From Deinococcus cellulosilyticus NBRC 106333 = KACC 11606 (lineage in GTDB: Bacteria; Deinococcota; Deinococci; Deinococcales; Deinococcaceae): 64,000 bases of DNA. The notes beneath the pieces were generated by a model. The model made no database searches. It was given only the letters and a program-made list of their open reading frames with translations, and was not told the DNA's origin. The position numbers were made by a program, and so were the translations under genes. The stretch spans positions 80,119-144,118 of the forward strand of contig NZ_BJXB01000017.1 of NCBI RefSeq assembly GCF_007990775.1, written 5' to 3'. Numbering within the stretch: the first letter of the stretch is position 1; the number at the start of each line of letters is the position of its first letter. This document shows positions 43,725 through 54,246 of the stretch, piece by piece.

Positions 43725-43960
43725 CACATTTTTGTCTTAAGACAGCCTTTAGAGTCTTTTACGGGAAAGCCCTTAGGCCAAAAATGTGATGATTCCCTGA
43801 CCCAAAACAGAGTAAGCTAACCTTGGGGCGCAAAGAGGACATGCATAACCGATCCTGACCCATTGACCACTCACCACCCCACACATCCTCCGGGGAATCC
43901 CAGACACAACTCTATTTTCATCAGACCATCCAGTGCGCGATTATCGCGCCCCTTTTTTTT
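43725..43960 (+). ncRNA. Candidate structured transcript between thiD and argF
   Basis: The 548-base gap after thiD holds a perfect 10-bp inverted repeat CACATTTTTG/CAAAAATGTG (43725-43734 and 43779-43788) enclosing a GTCTTAAGAC dyad, then about 145 mostly unpaired bases and an intrinsic terminator GCGCGA-tta-TCGCGC plus eight T (43935-43960). That arrangement fits a 5'-structured RNA with its own terminator or an attenuated leader. No clear promoter was found, so it could also be the thiD 3' UTR. No known RNA class was recognised. Confidence 0.35.
43935..43960 (+). terminator. Strong terminator upstream of argF
   Basis: GCGCGA-tta-TCGCGC, CCCC, then eight T, pointing toward argF, which has its own promoter downstream. 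Confidence 0.8.
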
Positions 43961-43991
43961 ATGGCAGCCCTGCTTGCAGGTCATGGTTAAA

Positions 43992-44058
43992 GCAGAAGGC
44001 AGAAAGCAGAAGGCATATCTGCTTAAGCTTTTGCTGGGTTTGGCCTTCTGCCTTCTGC
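43992..44058. repeat. Heptad repeat inverted pair, locus 7
   Basis: GCAGAAG, GCAGAAA, GCAGAAG (43992-44012) and, inverted, CTTCTGC, CTTCTGC (44045-44058), 32 bases apart; forms a hairpin upstream of argF. Confidence 0.8.
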
Positions 44059-44133
44059 TGCGACATTCTCCCCTGAAACCTGACCACGCCTCACCCGTCA
44101 ACAAATAATTATTCAAAAACCACAAAAATTATG

Positions 44134-44139
44134 TATAAT
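44134..44139 (+). promoter_or_regulatory. argF -10 box and A/T-rich possible ArgR region
   Basis: TATAAT ends 9 bases before the argF ATG, with no Shine-Dalgarno, so the mRNA is probably leaderless. The AT-rich stretch 44104-44147 contains ATTATTCA and the near-dyad ATGTATAATCAT, which loosely resemble ARG boxes. Confidence 0.5.
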
Positions 44140-44148
44140 CATTAACCT

Positions 44149-45099
<951 letters not shown>

Positions 45100-45191
45100 C
45101 AGCAAAAAGCGCAGGTCTGCAGGAACACATGTATAGGGGCGGGCCACAAACCTGCCCCTCTCCCATGATGGAATGAACACAGGAGAAGACC

Positions 45192-46166
45192 ATGGGCAAA
45201 CCCCGAGTATTTATTGATGGTGAGGCCGGAACCACTGGCCTGCAAATCCGGTCCAGGCTGGAAGGGCGCACCGACCTTGAACTGGTCAGCATCGATCCCG
45301 CCCTGCGCAAAGACCAGAACGAACGCAGACGGCTGATCAACAGTGCAGATGTGGTGGTCCTTTGCCTCCCCGACGAGGCCTCAAAAGAAGCTGTGGGCAT
45401 GCTGGAGAACGACACCACCCGTGTGCTGGATGCCAGCACCGCTTACCGGGTGGCTGAGGGCTGGACTTACGGCTTTCCCGAAATGACCCCCTCTCAAAAA
45501 GATGAGATTCGCAATGCACGCTTCGTCTCCAATCCAGGGTGTTACTCCACCGGAATGATCGCCCTGGTGCGGCCTCTGGTGGATGCGGGCATCCTGCCTG
45601 CCAATGCCGCTCTGAGTGTCCAGGGATTCAGTGGGTACAGTGGGGGTGGCCGCCAGCTGGTGGACGCCATGGAAAACCGGGGCGGGACCCACCCTCTTGC
45701 CGGAAAGTTCAAGTCCTATGCCCTGGGCCTGGCCCACAAGCACGTGCCAGAAATGAAGAAGTACGGTGCCCTGCAAACGGCTCCTCTTTTCACCCCCTCT
45801 GTGGGAGCCTGGAGGCAGGGCATGCTGGTGCAGATTCCGCTCCATCTGAGCACCCTTCCAGAAGGCACCACTGGTGAAAAAATTCATGCAGCTCTGGCAA
45901 ATCATTACGCAGGCCAGCGGTTCATCGAGGTGATGCCTTTTGAGCATGGCAAGCCTGCAGAACCCCAGCTTGATCCCCAGGACCTCAATGACACCAACCG
46001 CCTGCAGGTTTTTGTTTTTGAGAATGCTTCCCTGGGTCACGTGCTGCTGGTGGCCAGACTGGACAACCTCGGAAAAGGTGCATCAGGTGCTGCTGCACAG
46101 AACCTGGACGTGATGCTGGGTCTGGAAGGCGATCATGACTACAGTGTCCCCTCCGACCTGGTATGA
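45192..46166 (+). CDS. argC: N-acetyl-gamma-glutamyl-phosphate reductase (short ArgC2 type)
   Basis: 324 residues, NADPH reduction of N-acetylglutamyl phosphate in arginine synthesis. VFIDGEAGTTGLQIRSRL, VVLCLPDEASKEAV, SNPGCYSTGMIALVRPL (active-site cysteine) and QGFSGYSGGGRQLV are typical; the N-terminal IDGEAGTTG marks the ArgC2 subtype. Starts after AGGAGAAG, 92 bases after argF across a GC hairpin without a T run. Confidence 0.94.
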   Translation: MGKPRVFIDGEAGTTGLQIRSRLEGRTDLELVSIDPALRKDQNERRRLINSADVVVLCLPDEASKEAVGMLENDTTRVLDASTAYRVAEGWTYGFPEMTPSQKDEIRNARFVSNPGCYSTGMIALVRPLVDAGILPANAALSVQGFSGYSGGGRQLVDAMENRGGTHPLAGKFKSYALGLAHKHVPEMKKYGALQTAPLFTPSVGAWRQGMLVQIPLHLSTLPEGTTGEKIHAALANHYAGQRFIEVMPFEHGKPAEPQLDPQDLNDTNRLQVFVFENASLGHVLLVARLDNLGKGASGAAAQNLDVMLGLEGDHDYSVPSDLV

Positions 46167-46206
46167 ATTTGGCAAGAAGAACCTTCTAGAATGAAGTCAG
46201 ACGTGC

Positions 46207-46797
46207 ATGAGTGACCTGATCGAACATTTCTTTCTGTTCAGCCCCCCTGCAGCGCAGCCAGAGGCAGGCCTCAGGCTGTCAGGTGACCATGCCACACTGC
46301 ACATCCCGCCGGTATCTTCTTTCACAGAGCTTGTTCAGGTGTATGGAGAGGGCCTGGGGCAGGAGGGTTACTTTGGCAACAGCCTGGATTCTTTTCAGGA
46401 TTGCCTGAAAGACTCCAAAAGCTTCTGGAGCATCCAACCTGCAACCCTCGAAGTGGTGCACCAGGCGCTTCCCAACCTGCCTGAGAGCCATCTGGAAGCC
46501 TATATTTCCATGCTGATCCAGATGGTCATCCGGTACAGCACCCATGCCCAGCACAATGAACAACTCGACCCGCAACAGCTCAGGGAGGAGTTGCGCCAGA
46601 ATTTTCCCAGCATGTCAGAAGCCCAGGTGGAGTTTTACATTTCTCCCATCCCCACCACCACCTTCAGGGTGCATTTTCCTGCGCACACCAGAGGGGTGCT
46701 GCAGCAGGTTCTGGAAGGCCTGCAGCATGACGTGCAGCATGAACTGACCTACTGGAAAAGCAAGGGGTTCACTTTGCCCTCCCGATTCACCGATTGA
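46207..46797 (+). CDS. Barstar-like protein
   Basis: 196 residues. The first 75 residues resemble barstar, the inhibitor of the RNase barnase: FTELVQVYGEGLGQEGYFGNSLDSFQDCLKDSKSFW parallels the family's Y-(F/Y)-G-x-N-x-D-(A/S)-(F/L)-x-D-C-L signature. The rest (YISMLIQMVIRYSTHAQH, LREELRQNFPSMSEAQVEFYIS) is a helical extension not found in classic barstar. No barnase-type toxin is adjacent. It lies inside the arginine cluster, 40 bases after argC, with TAGAAT about 14 bases before its ATG. Confidence 0.6.
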   Translation: MSDLIEHFFLFSPPAAQPEAGLRLSGDHATLHIPPVSSFTELVQVYGEGLGQEGYFGNSLDSFQDCLKDSKSFWSIQPATLEVVHQALPNLPESHLEAYISMLIQMVIRYSTHAQHNEQLDPQQLREELRQNFPSMSEAQVEFYISPIPTTTFRVHFPAHTRGVLQQVLEGLQHDVQHELTYWKSKGFTLPSRFTD

Positions 46798-46888
46798 TCC
46801 ACAGCCCAGAGGCTCAGGCTTCTGAAGCTGCATATCCATTTCTCCGACCCGGTGCTTTTCAGACACCGGGCCCCAGCAAGGAGCATGC

Positions 46889-48052
<1,164 letters not shown>

Positions 48053-48068
48053 GCAGCCTGACAAAGAC

Positions 48069-48108
48069 AACCCAGAGGAGCATTCCTCTGGGTCTTGTTT
48101 TGCTTTTT
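48069..48108 (+). terminator. argJ terminator
   Basis: ACCCAGAGGA-gcat-TCCTCTGGGT followed by CTTGTTTTGCTTTTT. Confidence 0.85.
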
Positions 48109-48116
48109 GACTGTTG

Positions 48117-48278
48117 TCAGTGGATGGGAGCTGGAGAAATCTGGATCAGTTCTTCCTCGCTGTGCTCCCGCTCAGAACTTGGCAGGGCAGCGAGGGGTTT
48201 GAAGGTGCGGTTGCCCAGCAATTTCTTGCCCAGCATGACCAGACCAAGCCCGAGGGCGGTGACCAGCAGCAGTTTCAT
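48117..48278 (-). CDS. 53-residue membrane-anchored small protein
   Basis: ATG with AAGGAGG at 7 bases. One N-terminal transmembrane helix (KLLLVTALGLGLVMLGKKLL) and a soluble acidic tail (SSEREHSEEELIQIS). It follows the 112-residue helical protein by 23 bases and is probably co-transcribed with it. The family is unknown. Confidence 0.65.
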   Translation of the reverse strand: MKLLLVTALGLGLVMLGKKLLGNRTFKPLAALPSSEREHSEEELIQISPAPIH

Positions 48279-48301
48279 GGTTTACCTCCTTGATGGTTTT
48301 T

Positions 48302-48640
48302 TCAGGAACGTCTGCGCATGAACAGCAGGGCGAAGATCCCCAGCACGACGGCCAGCAGGATCAGGTTGCGGCTGCGGTCCTCCTGCAGGTTCTTCCAGAC
48401 TGTGCTGTCCTGGGCCTTGGCCGCGAACTCCTTCACATCCGAGGCCACCTGATCGGCTTTGACTTTGGCGTCTTCCACCACGCGGATGACCGGTTCACGG
48501 ATGTTGTCGAAATCGGGCTCGTGGAATTCCTTCCTGGCCTTTTCGCTGATTTCTTCAACTTTTTCACGGACGGTTTCGGCAACCTGGGTCACCCGCTCAC
48601 TGATTTTTTCACTGAAGTTGTCTTTGTTGTGGGCAGTCAT
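48302..48640 (-). CDS. Tail-anchored amphipathic helical protein (YtxH/DUF883-like)
   Basis: 112 residues. Residues 1-90 are a highly charged amphipathic helix with regular 11-residue-like repeats (SEKISERVTQVAETVREKVEEISEKARKEF; VEDAKVKADQVASDVKEFAAKAQDS), resembling late-embryogenesis-abundant, YtxH or DUF883 proteins. The C-terminus is a single transmembrane helix followed by RRRS (LILLAVVLGIFALLFMRRRS), a tail anchor. GGAGG precedes the start. Such proteins are linked to desiccation and envelope stress in other bacteria; the role here is inferred. Confidence 0.65.
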   Translation of the reverse strand: MTAHNKDNFSEKISERVTQVAETVREKVEEISEKARKEFHEPDFDNIREPVIRVVEDAKVKADQVASDVKEFAAKAQDSTVWKNLQEDRSRNLILLAVVLGIFALLFMRRRS

Positions 48641-48721
48641 GGAATCCTCCTGGTTTCAGTTCACTCTGAATGCATCTTTCATGCTGTAGGGAATGCTGGT
48701 ATTTGCAAAAATGGGCTCAAA

Positions 48722-48752
48722 AAGCTCAAAACCCCAGGCAAGACCTGGGGTG
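48722..48752 (-). terminator. Terminator between the two helical-protein genes
   Basis: Minus strand CCCCAGGT-cttg-CCTGGGG followed by TTTTGAGCTTTTT, after the 109-residue gene. Confidence 0.75.
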
Positions 48753-48766
48753 AAAAAGCGGGTTTC

Positions 48767-49096
48767 TTATGCCATCATTTTGCGGCGACGGACGAGGAAG
48801 AATGCACCCAGACCCAGTGCGGTGAGCAGCAGCATGTTGCGTCCTGAGGCCATCTTGCCCACAGGTTGCATCATTTTTTTCATGCGCTCATTGGCTTTGG
48901 CTTCTGAAACTTTGGATTTCAGGTCATCCACTTTGGCTTTGACGCTCTCACTGGTTTTTTCGATGAAGCTGGGAGCAGTTTCGGCTTTGACTTCGTGAAT
49001 GCCAGAGCGGACTTTGTCAGCAGCCTGATTGATGCGATCTTTGGTCATTTCCACTGCATTGGAAAAACGTTCTTTTAATGGGGTTTGTTGGCTCAT
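48767..49096 (-). CDS. Tail-anchored amphipathic helical protein, paralogue
   Basis: 109 residues with the same plan as the 112-residue neighbour: charged amphipathic helix (SNAVEMTKDRINQAADKVRSGIHEVKAE; KTSESVKAKVDDLKSKVSEAKAN) then a C-terminal membrane helix and basic end (NMLLLTALGLGAFFLVRRRKMMA). AAGGAGG precedes the ATG at 49096. It has its own terminator, so it is transcribed apart from the downstream pair at least in part. LEA-like or YtxH-like by composition; function unknown. Confidence 0.65.
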   Translation of the reverse strand: MSQQTPLKERFSNAVEMTKDRINQAADKVRSGIHEVKAETAPSFIEKTSESVKAKVDDLKSKVSEAKANERMKKMMQPVGKMASGRNMLLLTALGLGAFFLVRRRKMMA

Positions 49097-49175
49097 GGTG
49101 GCCTCCTTGAGCGTATTAAAGCACCTGCAGCAATTGGAAGTCTGATAGTGCACTTAAATGCGGTTTAGGCATTCT

Positions 49176-51302
49176 TCAGGGCAGGTACAGCATGAGGGCT
49201 CCCCTCTGGTCGGTTCTGAGGATTTGAACGCCCAGCGATTGCAGGTGACCAAGCACTTCAGGGTGAGGATGTCCATAGGTGTTTTTTCCAGAGCTGATGA
49301 CCGCATATCTGGGTCGGGTTTCCTGCAGGAAGGTCAGATTGCTGGAATGTCTGCTGCCATGGTGGGCCACTTTCAGGACCGTGAGGGGACCCACCCCCAG
49401 CCTGTTTTCAAGGTGGCCTGACAGGTCTCCCAGAAACACTGTGCTGAAGCCGTGCCTTTGCACCCTGAGCACCACACTGTTGTCGTTGTCCTCCTTGCTC
49501 CAGGGCGTCCCCTCGGGATAGAGCACCTGCAACGTGGAGTCACCGACCCTGAACTGGTCTCCCCTGCGCACTTCCCGGATGGGAACCTTCCGGTTTCGGG
49601 CTGCATTGAGCACCTCACGCAGCCCGGGATCTTCTTCCTTGTCATGTCCAATCCAGAGTTCTGCGGTGGGGATGCTCTTCAGCACAGCGGTGAGGCCCTC
49701 GATGTGATCGGTGTCGGCATGGCTGGCGACCACCACATCCAGATGAAAAATCCCCAGTTTGTGCAAGGCAGGAACCACTGTGCGGGCACCCACATCAAAG
49801 GAACTTCCAGGGCTCCCTCCTCCATCAATCAACATGGTGAAGTGGCCCAGTTGCAACAGGGTGCTGTCTCCCTGCCCCACATCCAGGTAAACGATGCGCT
49901 GGGGTGGAAACAACTGTGCGGGCAGGTAAGAAATCAGGCTTGCCGAAAGACTGAGGGCCAGAAACGGAACAGCTGTGAGGCGGTTCCGCAGCCACAGGAA
50001 CGCCGCAAAGAGCCACAACAGGTACAGCACCAGTCCTGCAGGGCTGATGGTTCCCCACGGCAAGGGTGGCACCTGTGCGAACAGCGAAACCAGCCACAGA
50101 AACACAGACAACACCACCCCAATCAGGGGGTTCAGCACCACCGCAAGGGGTCCCAGAAGCCCTGCCAGCATGCCTGCTGGAACCAGCACCACCATGAACG
50201 GTCCCAGAATGAGGTTGCTGATCGGGCTGATCCAGGGCAGCGCATTGAAATTCCCAGCCACCACCGGAAGCGTGAGGAGTTCTGCACAGAAGGTTGCTGC
50301 CAGGGGGTAAGACAGCCATTTCGGAATGCCCCCTGGCAGTTTGCTGACCACTTCCGGCGTGAAACTGAGGCCCAGCACCGCCAGATAGGACAGCTGAAAC
50401 CCCACATCAAAAAGCCACTGTGGGTACACCGTCAGGCTGACCAGTCCAGTGAGGGCGAGGGTGCCCAGCAGATCCAGTTTGCCCTGTCCCATCCAGAGGG
50501 CCAGCAGGACCACTCCTCCCTGCAGGACAGCCCTCAGGATGCTCGGCTCAATCCCAACCAGCAGGAGGTACAGTCCAAGAAACCCCAGCAGAGTTCCGTA
50601 GCGCCACCTTCCAAATCTGCGCAGCAAAACCTCCAGCAACCCCACCAGGATCGCCACGTGCTGACCACTGAGGGCCAGAAAGTGCGCCACCCCAGCCCGG
50701 GTGAAGGCCTCCTGAAGGGTCCATTCACCGAGTTTCTGGTCCCTGAGGTCCTGTTTGTCTCCGAGTTCCAGGGCCACCATCAGGGCTGCATGCTGGGGGT
50801 TCAGTTGTGTGGTCAGGCCTGTCTGGAAGTGGGTGTGAAACCCCTGCTCTGGTTCTGTTTGCACCACCTTGCCTCCGTAAAGCACACCATGTACCCCACG
50901 AAGTTTCAGCCAGGCTGCGTAATCAAACCCGTGAAAATTCCTTCTGCCCTCAGGAGGGTTCAGGGTCCCACGGATCACCAGATGACCAGCAGGAACATCC
51001 GGTGCAGGCGCAAGAGCCACCCGCACCTCGGGCTCCCTGAGCTTCAGAAAAGTCCCATCCCAGTGACCATCCAGTTGCCACTTCTTGCCGTAATAAGGCA
51101 GCAAAGGATCAGGTCTCTTCAGCAGAGCAGCAGCATGAAAGTACCCCCATCCCACAAAACACAAGGCCAGCAGCAGGGGTCCCGGAGCACGCAACCAGAA
51201 CAGAGGGACCAGCAGAAGCAGCCCCCAGAGCAGCTTGTGGGCCAGCAGAATGCCTGCTGCCAGCGCAGCCAGAAAGTAGACGGGATAGGTCAGAGACAGC
51301 AT
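49176..51302 (-). CDS. comEC: DNA uptake channel ComEC/Rec2
   Basis: 708 residues, inner-membrane channel for single-stranded DNA in natural transformation. N-terminal DUF4131 region with an OB-like part, then the competence domain (GDKQDLRDQKLGEWTLQEAFTRAGVAHFLALSGQHVAILVGLLE), about ten hydrophobic segments, and a C-terminal metallo-beta-lactamase-like domain (YLDVGQGDSTLLQL, SHADTDHIEGLTAVL, LKVAHHGSRHSS) thought to degrade the non-transported strand. Its ATG shares a base with the comEA stop (TGATG). Confidence 0.95.
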   Translation of the reverse strand: MLSLTYPVYFLAALAAGILLAHKLLWGLLLLVPLFWLRAPGPLLLALCFVGWGYFHAAALLKRPDPLLPYYGKKWQLDGHWDGTFLKLREPEVRVALAPAPDVPAGHLVIRGTLNPPEGRRNFHGFDYAAWLKLRGVHGVLYGGKVVQTEPEQGFHTHFQTGLTTQLNPQHAALMVALELGDKQDLRDQKLGEWTLQEAFTRAGVAHFLALSGQHVAILVGLLEVLLRRFGRWRYGTLLGFLGLYLLLVGIEPSILRAVLQGGVVLLALWMGQGKLDLLGTLALTGLVSLTVYPQWLFDVGFQLSYLAVLGLSFTPEVVSKLPGGIPKWLSYPLAATFCAELLTLPVVAGNFNALPWISPISNLILGPFMVVLVPAGMLAGLLGPLAVVLNPLIGVVLSVFLWLVSLFAQVPPLPWGTISPAGLVLYLLWLFAAFLWLRNRLTAVPFLALSLSASLISYLPAQLFPPQRIVYLDVGQGDSTLLQLGHFTMLIDGGGSPGSSFDVGARTVVPALHKLGIFHLDVVVASHADTDHIEGLTAVLKSIPTAELWIGHDKEEDPGLREVLNAARNRKVPIREVRRGDQFRVGDSTLQVLYPEGTPWSKEDNDNSVVLRVQRHGFSTVFLGDLSGHLENRLGVGPLTVLKVAHHGSRHSSNLTFLQETRPRYAVISSGKNTYGHPHPEVLGHLQSLGVQILRTDQRGALMLYLP

Positions 51303-51667
51303 CAGAACGTGATCAGAGGCTCCAGGGTGTGCAGCATCTTCTCCCCGATGCCCTTCACCTGATCGAGGTCCTGCATGCTTCGATAAGGGCGGTGCTCCAT
51401 GATGCGCTGGGCAAGCTTTGGTCCAACCTTTGGCAGTTCAACCAGTTGCTCCAGTGTGGCCGTGTTGACATTGATTCTGCCCATCACCACAGGTTGAATG
51501 CTGGAATTCACGGGAGGCACAGGGTTTGTCTGAGCCACTGTCTGCTCCCGCACTGCTGGAAGGTCCCTGACGGTCTCAAGGTGCAGTCTGGGTGCCCGCA
51601 GGTGGTCCATCACAATCCACAGGCCCACGAGGGCAAAAGCAATCAGAAGTCCATGAACGGCTTTCAT
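51302..51667 (-). CDS. comEA: Competence DNA receptor ComEA
   Basis: 121 residues: one N-terminal membrane anchor (GLLIAFALVGLWIVM), a short linker, and a helix-hairpin-helix DNA-binding domain INVNTATLEQLVELPKVGPKLAQRIMEHRPYRSMQDLDQVKGIGEKMLHTL, the standard ComEA C-terminus. Binds incoming double-stranded DNA and hands it to ComEC, with which it is translationally coupled. Confidence 0.95.
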   Translation of the reverse strand: MKAVHGLLIAFALVGLWIVMDHLRAPRLHLETVRDLPAVREQTVAQTNPVPPVNSSIQPVVMGRINVNTATLEQLVELPKVGPKLAQRIMEHRPYRSMQDLDQVKGIGEKMLHTLEPLITF

Positions 51668-51760
51668 CGCCTTTCAAATTAACTGCATCAGATCAAAAAT
51701 TGAAGCGCCAGAACAACAAAATCGGGATCATCCTGATGGAAGGCAGGGATCATCCGAATT

Positions 51761-52864
51761 TCAGTTCAGGGTTTTGGCAGGTTTGGTGCTGGGGTAAAGG
51801 GCACTGCGCTGGATGTCGTGGAGTTGAGGCATGGTCTTGTTGCGGCCTGCCCCCTTCGCCTGATAGAGGGCCTGATCTGCCCGCTGAATCAGGGTCTGGA
51901 TGGAGTCCAGGGGAGCGAGTTCCGACACCCCCACGCTGATGGTCACGCTGCCCACCTTCTTGAACTTGATGGAGCGCATCACCACATGGATGTACTCGGC
52001 CACCTGCCAGGCCCGGTGCAGGTCCATTTCGGGGAGGATCACCAGAAATTCCTCTCCGCCCCAGCGACCTGCAATGGCGTTTTTGGGCAGGTGGAGGTGC
52101 AGCACCTCTGCAAAACCTTTGAGGATGATGTCTCCCGTGGCATGCCCGAACAGGTCATTGATCTGCTTGAAGTGATCCAGGTCCAGCAACAGCACCGAAA
52201 CCGTCTTGTCGTAACGCACGGCGTAACTGACCACCTCATTGAGCTGGTCTTCCAGATAACGGCGGTTGTAGAGGCCTGTGAGGGCATCACTGTTGGCTTC
52301 CCGGTAGGCCAGCACGTACTTGTCCTTGATCAGGATCACGTAGCGGGACATCATGATGGTCACCACAGACGCCACATAGAAGTGAATCAGCCACGCCATC
52401 TGGCTGGGATCAATTCTGGAAAGCACCCCCAGGTGAACCACCAGGCTGAACAGGCTCAGCACCAGCAGTCCCAGTGCAAAACGGTGGGCCAGATGGCTGG
52501 GATACAGCACATAAATCACCATGTACTGCACCGGAAACCAGAGGCTGAACGCCAGGAACAGGGGTTGCGCGGTGCTCTGTTCGAAAAAGCCATTCAGGCA
52601 GATCAGCAGATAAAGCACTGTGGTGCCCAGGTAGATGTGCTTGATGATCGGGTAGGTTTTCGGAGCCTGCCACACCACCACCGACAGGATCAGCCAGGCC
52701 AGCAGCAAAAAAGGCAGGGTCACATGGTACAGCCAGGAGTACTGGGAGATGGACACCCAGTAGGCTGCTGTGCTTCCCAGCGCAGCAATGCCTAAAGTGG
52801 CCCGCATCAGCTGAAGTTCCAGCTGTTCAAATTGTCGGTCTAGATCCACATGGAGGTGGCGCAT
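51761..52864 (-). CDS. Membrane-bound diguanylate cyclase (GGDEF)
   Basis: 367 residues. Six or so transmembrane segments (about 25-195) precede a GGDEF domain: DALTGLYNRRYLEDQL, VLLLDLDHFKQINDLFGHATGD, then GRWGGEEFLVILP with the active-site GGEEF, and SVTISVGVSEL. The substrate and metal residues are intact, so it should make c-di-GMP from GTP. No RxxD inhibitory site lies five residues before GGEEF, so product feedback through the I-site is unlikely. The C-terminal 20 residues are variable. TAAAAT lies 17 bases before the ATG. Confidence 0.9.
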   Translation of the reverse strand: MRHLHVDLDRQFEQLELQLMRATLGIAALGSTAAYWVSISQYSWLYHVTLPFLLLAWLILSVVVWQAPKTYPIIKHIYLGTTVLYLLICLNGFFEQSTAQPLFLAFSLWFPVQYMVIYVLYPSHLAHRFALGLLVLSLFSLVVHLGVLSRIDPSQMAWLIHFYVASVVTIMMSRYVILIKDKYVLAYREANSDALTGLYNRRYLEDQLNEVVSYAVRYDKTVSVLLLDLDHFKQINDLFGHATGDIILKGFAEVLHLHLPKNAIAGRWGGEEFLVILPEMDLHRAWQVAEYIHVVMRSIKFKKVGSVTISVGVSELAPLDSIQTLIQRADQALYQAKGAGRNKTMPQLHDIQRSALYPSTKPAKTLN

Positions 52865-53003
52865 AAAGGAGTGACGGGTCTATTTTACATGCTTTTTGGG
52901 TGTTGTGTTTCATCGTTTTCAAAACAACATGGACCACAGCTGAAACACCAGAAGACAGGCCTCCCACGGACTGCAGGCTCTGAGATCGAAGTATACTGAA
53001 ATA

Positions 53004-53717
53004 ATGCTGATTTATGGAAGAAACCCGGTCTTTGAAGCCCTGCGCAACGGTGAGGTGCTTGAAGTGCTGGTCGCAAAAGGCATTGAGCCGCGCGTGGTGC
53101 GTGAGCTGGAAGAATACAACATCCCCCTGAAGTTCATGCCTCGCATTGAACTCGACCAGATGGTGGGGTCCACCCAGCACCAGGGCCTGATTGCGGAAGT
53201 GGCAGACCTGCATTTCAGTGATGTGGACGACATCTTCGATCTGGCTGAAGAAAAAGGCGAGCAGGTCCTGATGGTCCTGCTGGATGGCATCACCGATCCC
53301 AGAAATTTCGGGGCGATCATCCGCAGTGCAGAAGTGCTCGGAGCGCACGGTGTGGTGGTGGAAGAACGACGCAGTGCTCCTCTATCTGCTGTGGTTGCCA
53401 AAACCGCTGCAGGGGCCACAGCGTACCTGCCCATTGCCCAGGTGAAGAACATGGCCCGCTTCATTGATCAACTCAAAGAACATGGGGTATGGGTTTACGG
53501 TGCTGCCGGGGAAGCCCGCATGGGTGTCGCTCAGGTGGATTATGCCCGCCCCCTCGCCCTGGTGATCGGTTCTGAAGGGGACGGCATGCGCAGGCTGGTC
53601 CGCGAGAAGTGCGATGAGCTGATCTCCATCCCGATTCAGGGCAAAATCCAGAGCCTGAATGCCAGTGTGGCTGCCAGCATCCTGATCTATCAGGCTGTGC
53701 AATCCCGCTCAAAGTAA
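53004..53717 (+). CDS. rlmB: 23S rRNA 2'-O-methyltransferase (SpoU family)
   Basis: 237 residues. Methylates a guanosine 2'-O in 23S rRNA. N-terminal substrate-binding domain (IYGRNPVFEALRNGEVLEVLVAKG), then the knotted SPOUT domain with LDGITDPRNFGAIIRSAEVLGAHGVV (motif 1), LVIGSEGDGMRRLVREKCD (motif 2) and IPIQGKIQSLNASVAASILIYQ (motif 3). TrmH-type tRNA specificity is less likely given the N-terminal domain. ATG lies 6 bases after TATACT with no Shine-Dalgarno (leaderless). Confidence 0.92.
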   Translation: MLIYGRNPVFEALRNGEVLEVLVAKGIEPRVVRELEEYNIPLKFMPRIELDQMVGSTQHQGLIAEVADLHFSDVDDIFDLAEEKGEQVLMVLLDGITDPRNFGAIIRSAEVLGAHGVVVEERRSAPLSAVVAKTAAGATAYLPIAQVKNMARFIDQLKEHGVWVYGAAGEARMGVAQVDYARPLALVIGSEGDGMRRLVREKCDELISIPIQGKIQSLNASVAASILIYQAVQSRSK

Positions 53718-53734
53718 GTCCCAGCTGCAAAGAA

Positions 53735-53762
53735 AAAGAGCCTCAAGAGGCTCTTTTTTGCT
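53735..53762. terminator. Bidirectional terminator after rlmB
   Basis: AAAGAGCCTC-aa-GAGGCTCTTTTTT, with A-rich sequence to the left. Confidence 0.8.
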
Positions 53763-53781
53763 TGATTGGTGGCACACTTCC

Positions 53782-54222
53782 TCAGTAGGCTCCGTAACGC
53801 AGAAACTCCCGCATTTTGAAGGTGCAGGTGTCATCGCTGGTGATCCTGGAACTCCCGGTGATGGTTCTCAATTTGCCATTTTCGGAAAGGTACACCTGGG
53901 TGACGAAATAGCCTCTGCCTTCACTGTTCATGGTGTAGGTGGCCATGACTGCCCACTGGTTGAGGCGGGAGGTGGCCTCGGTGGTCACTTCTTTCATCTT
54001 TTGCTCTTCCAGGGCTGCCTTCAGTTTGCGGCCAAAAGCATCCGCATCCAGACGGGTGGCAAGAGGTTCAAAGGGTTTGGTGTGCTGGGTTTCCCGCAGC
54101 AAACACGCAGAACCGGTGCTCACCCACACCGTGGGTGTGATGGAGGTCCAGCCCTCCAGCGGAATGTTGATCGCTGAGGCTGTGGAAAGCATCAGAAGTC
54201 CAGTCCAGACAAAACGTCTCAT
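53782..54222 (-). CDS. Secreted protein of unknown function
   Basis: 146 residues with a signal peptide (MRRFVWTGLLMLSTASA). The mature part is beta-rich, with two cysteines (GSACLLRE and DDTCTFKM) that may pair. It resembles, in size and layout, the secreted protein at 2.4-2.9 kb, but I cannot show homology. Start 54222 begins the signal peptide; no Shine-Dalgarno is seen. Confidence 0.6.
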   Translation of the reverse strand: MRRFVWTGLLMLSTASAINIPLEGWTSITPTVWVSTGSACLLRETQHTKPFEPLATRLDADAFGRKLKAALEEQKMKEVTTEATSRLNQWAVMATYTMNSEGRGYFVTQVYLSENGKLRTITGSSRITSDDTCTFKMREFLRYGAY

Positions 54223-54246
54223 CAGAGACACGCTACCACACACAAA

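Noticed and set aside
43725..43960. T-box leader for argF
   Set aside because: No T-box bulge sequence (GGGTGG-type) or specifier loop was found, and argF has a promoter after the terminator.
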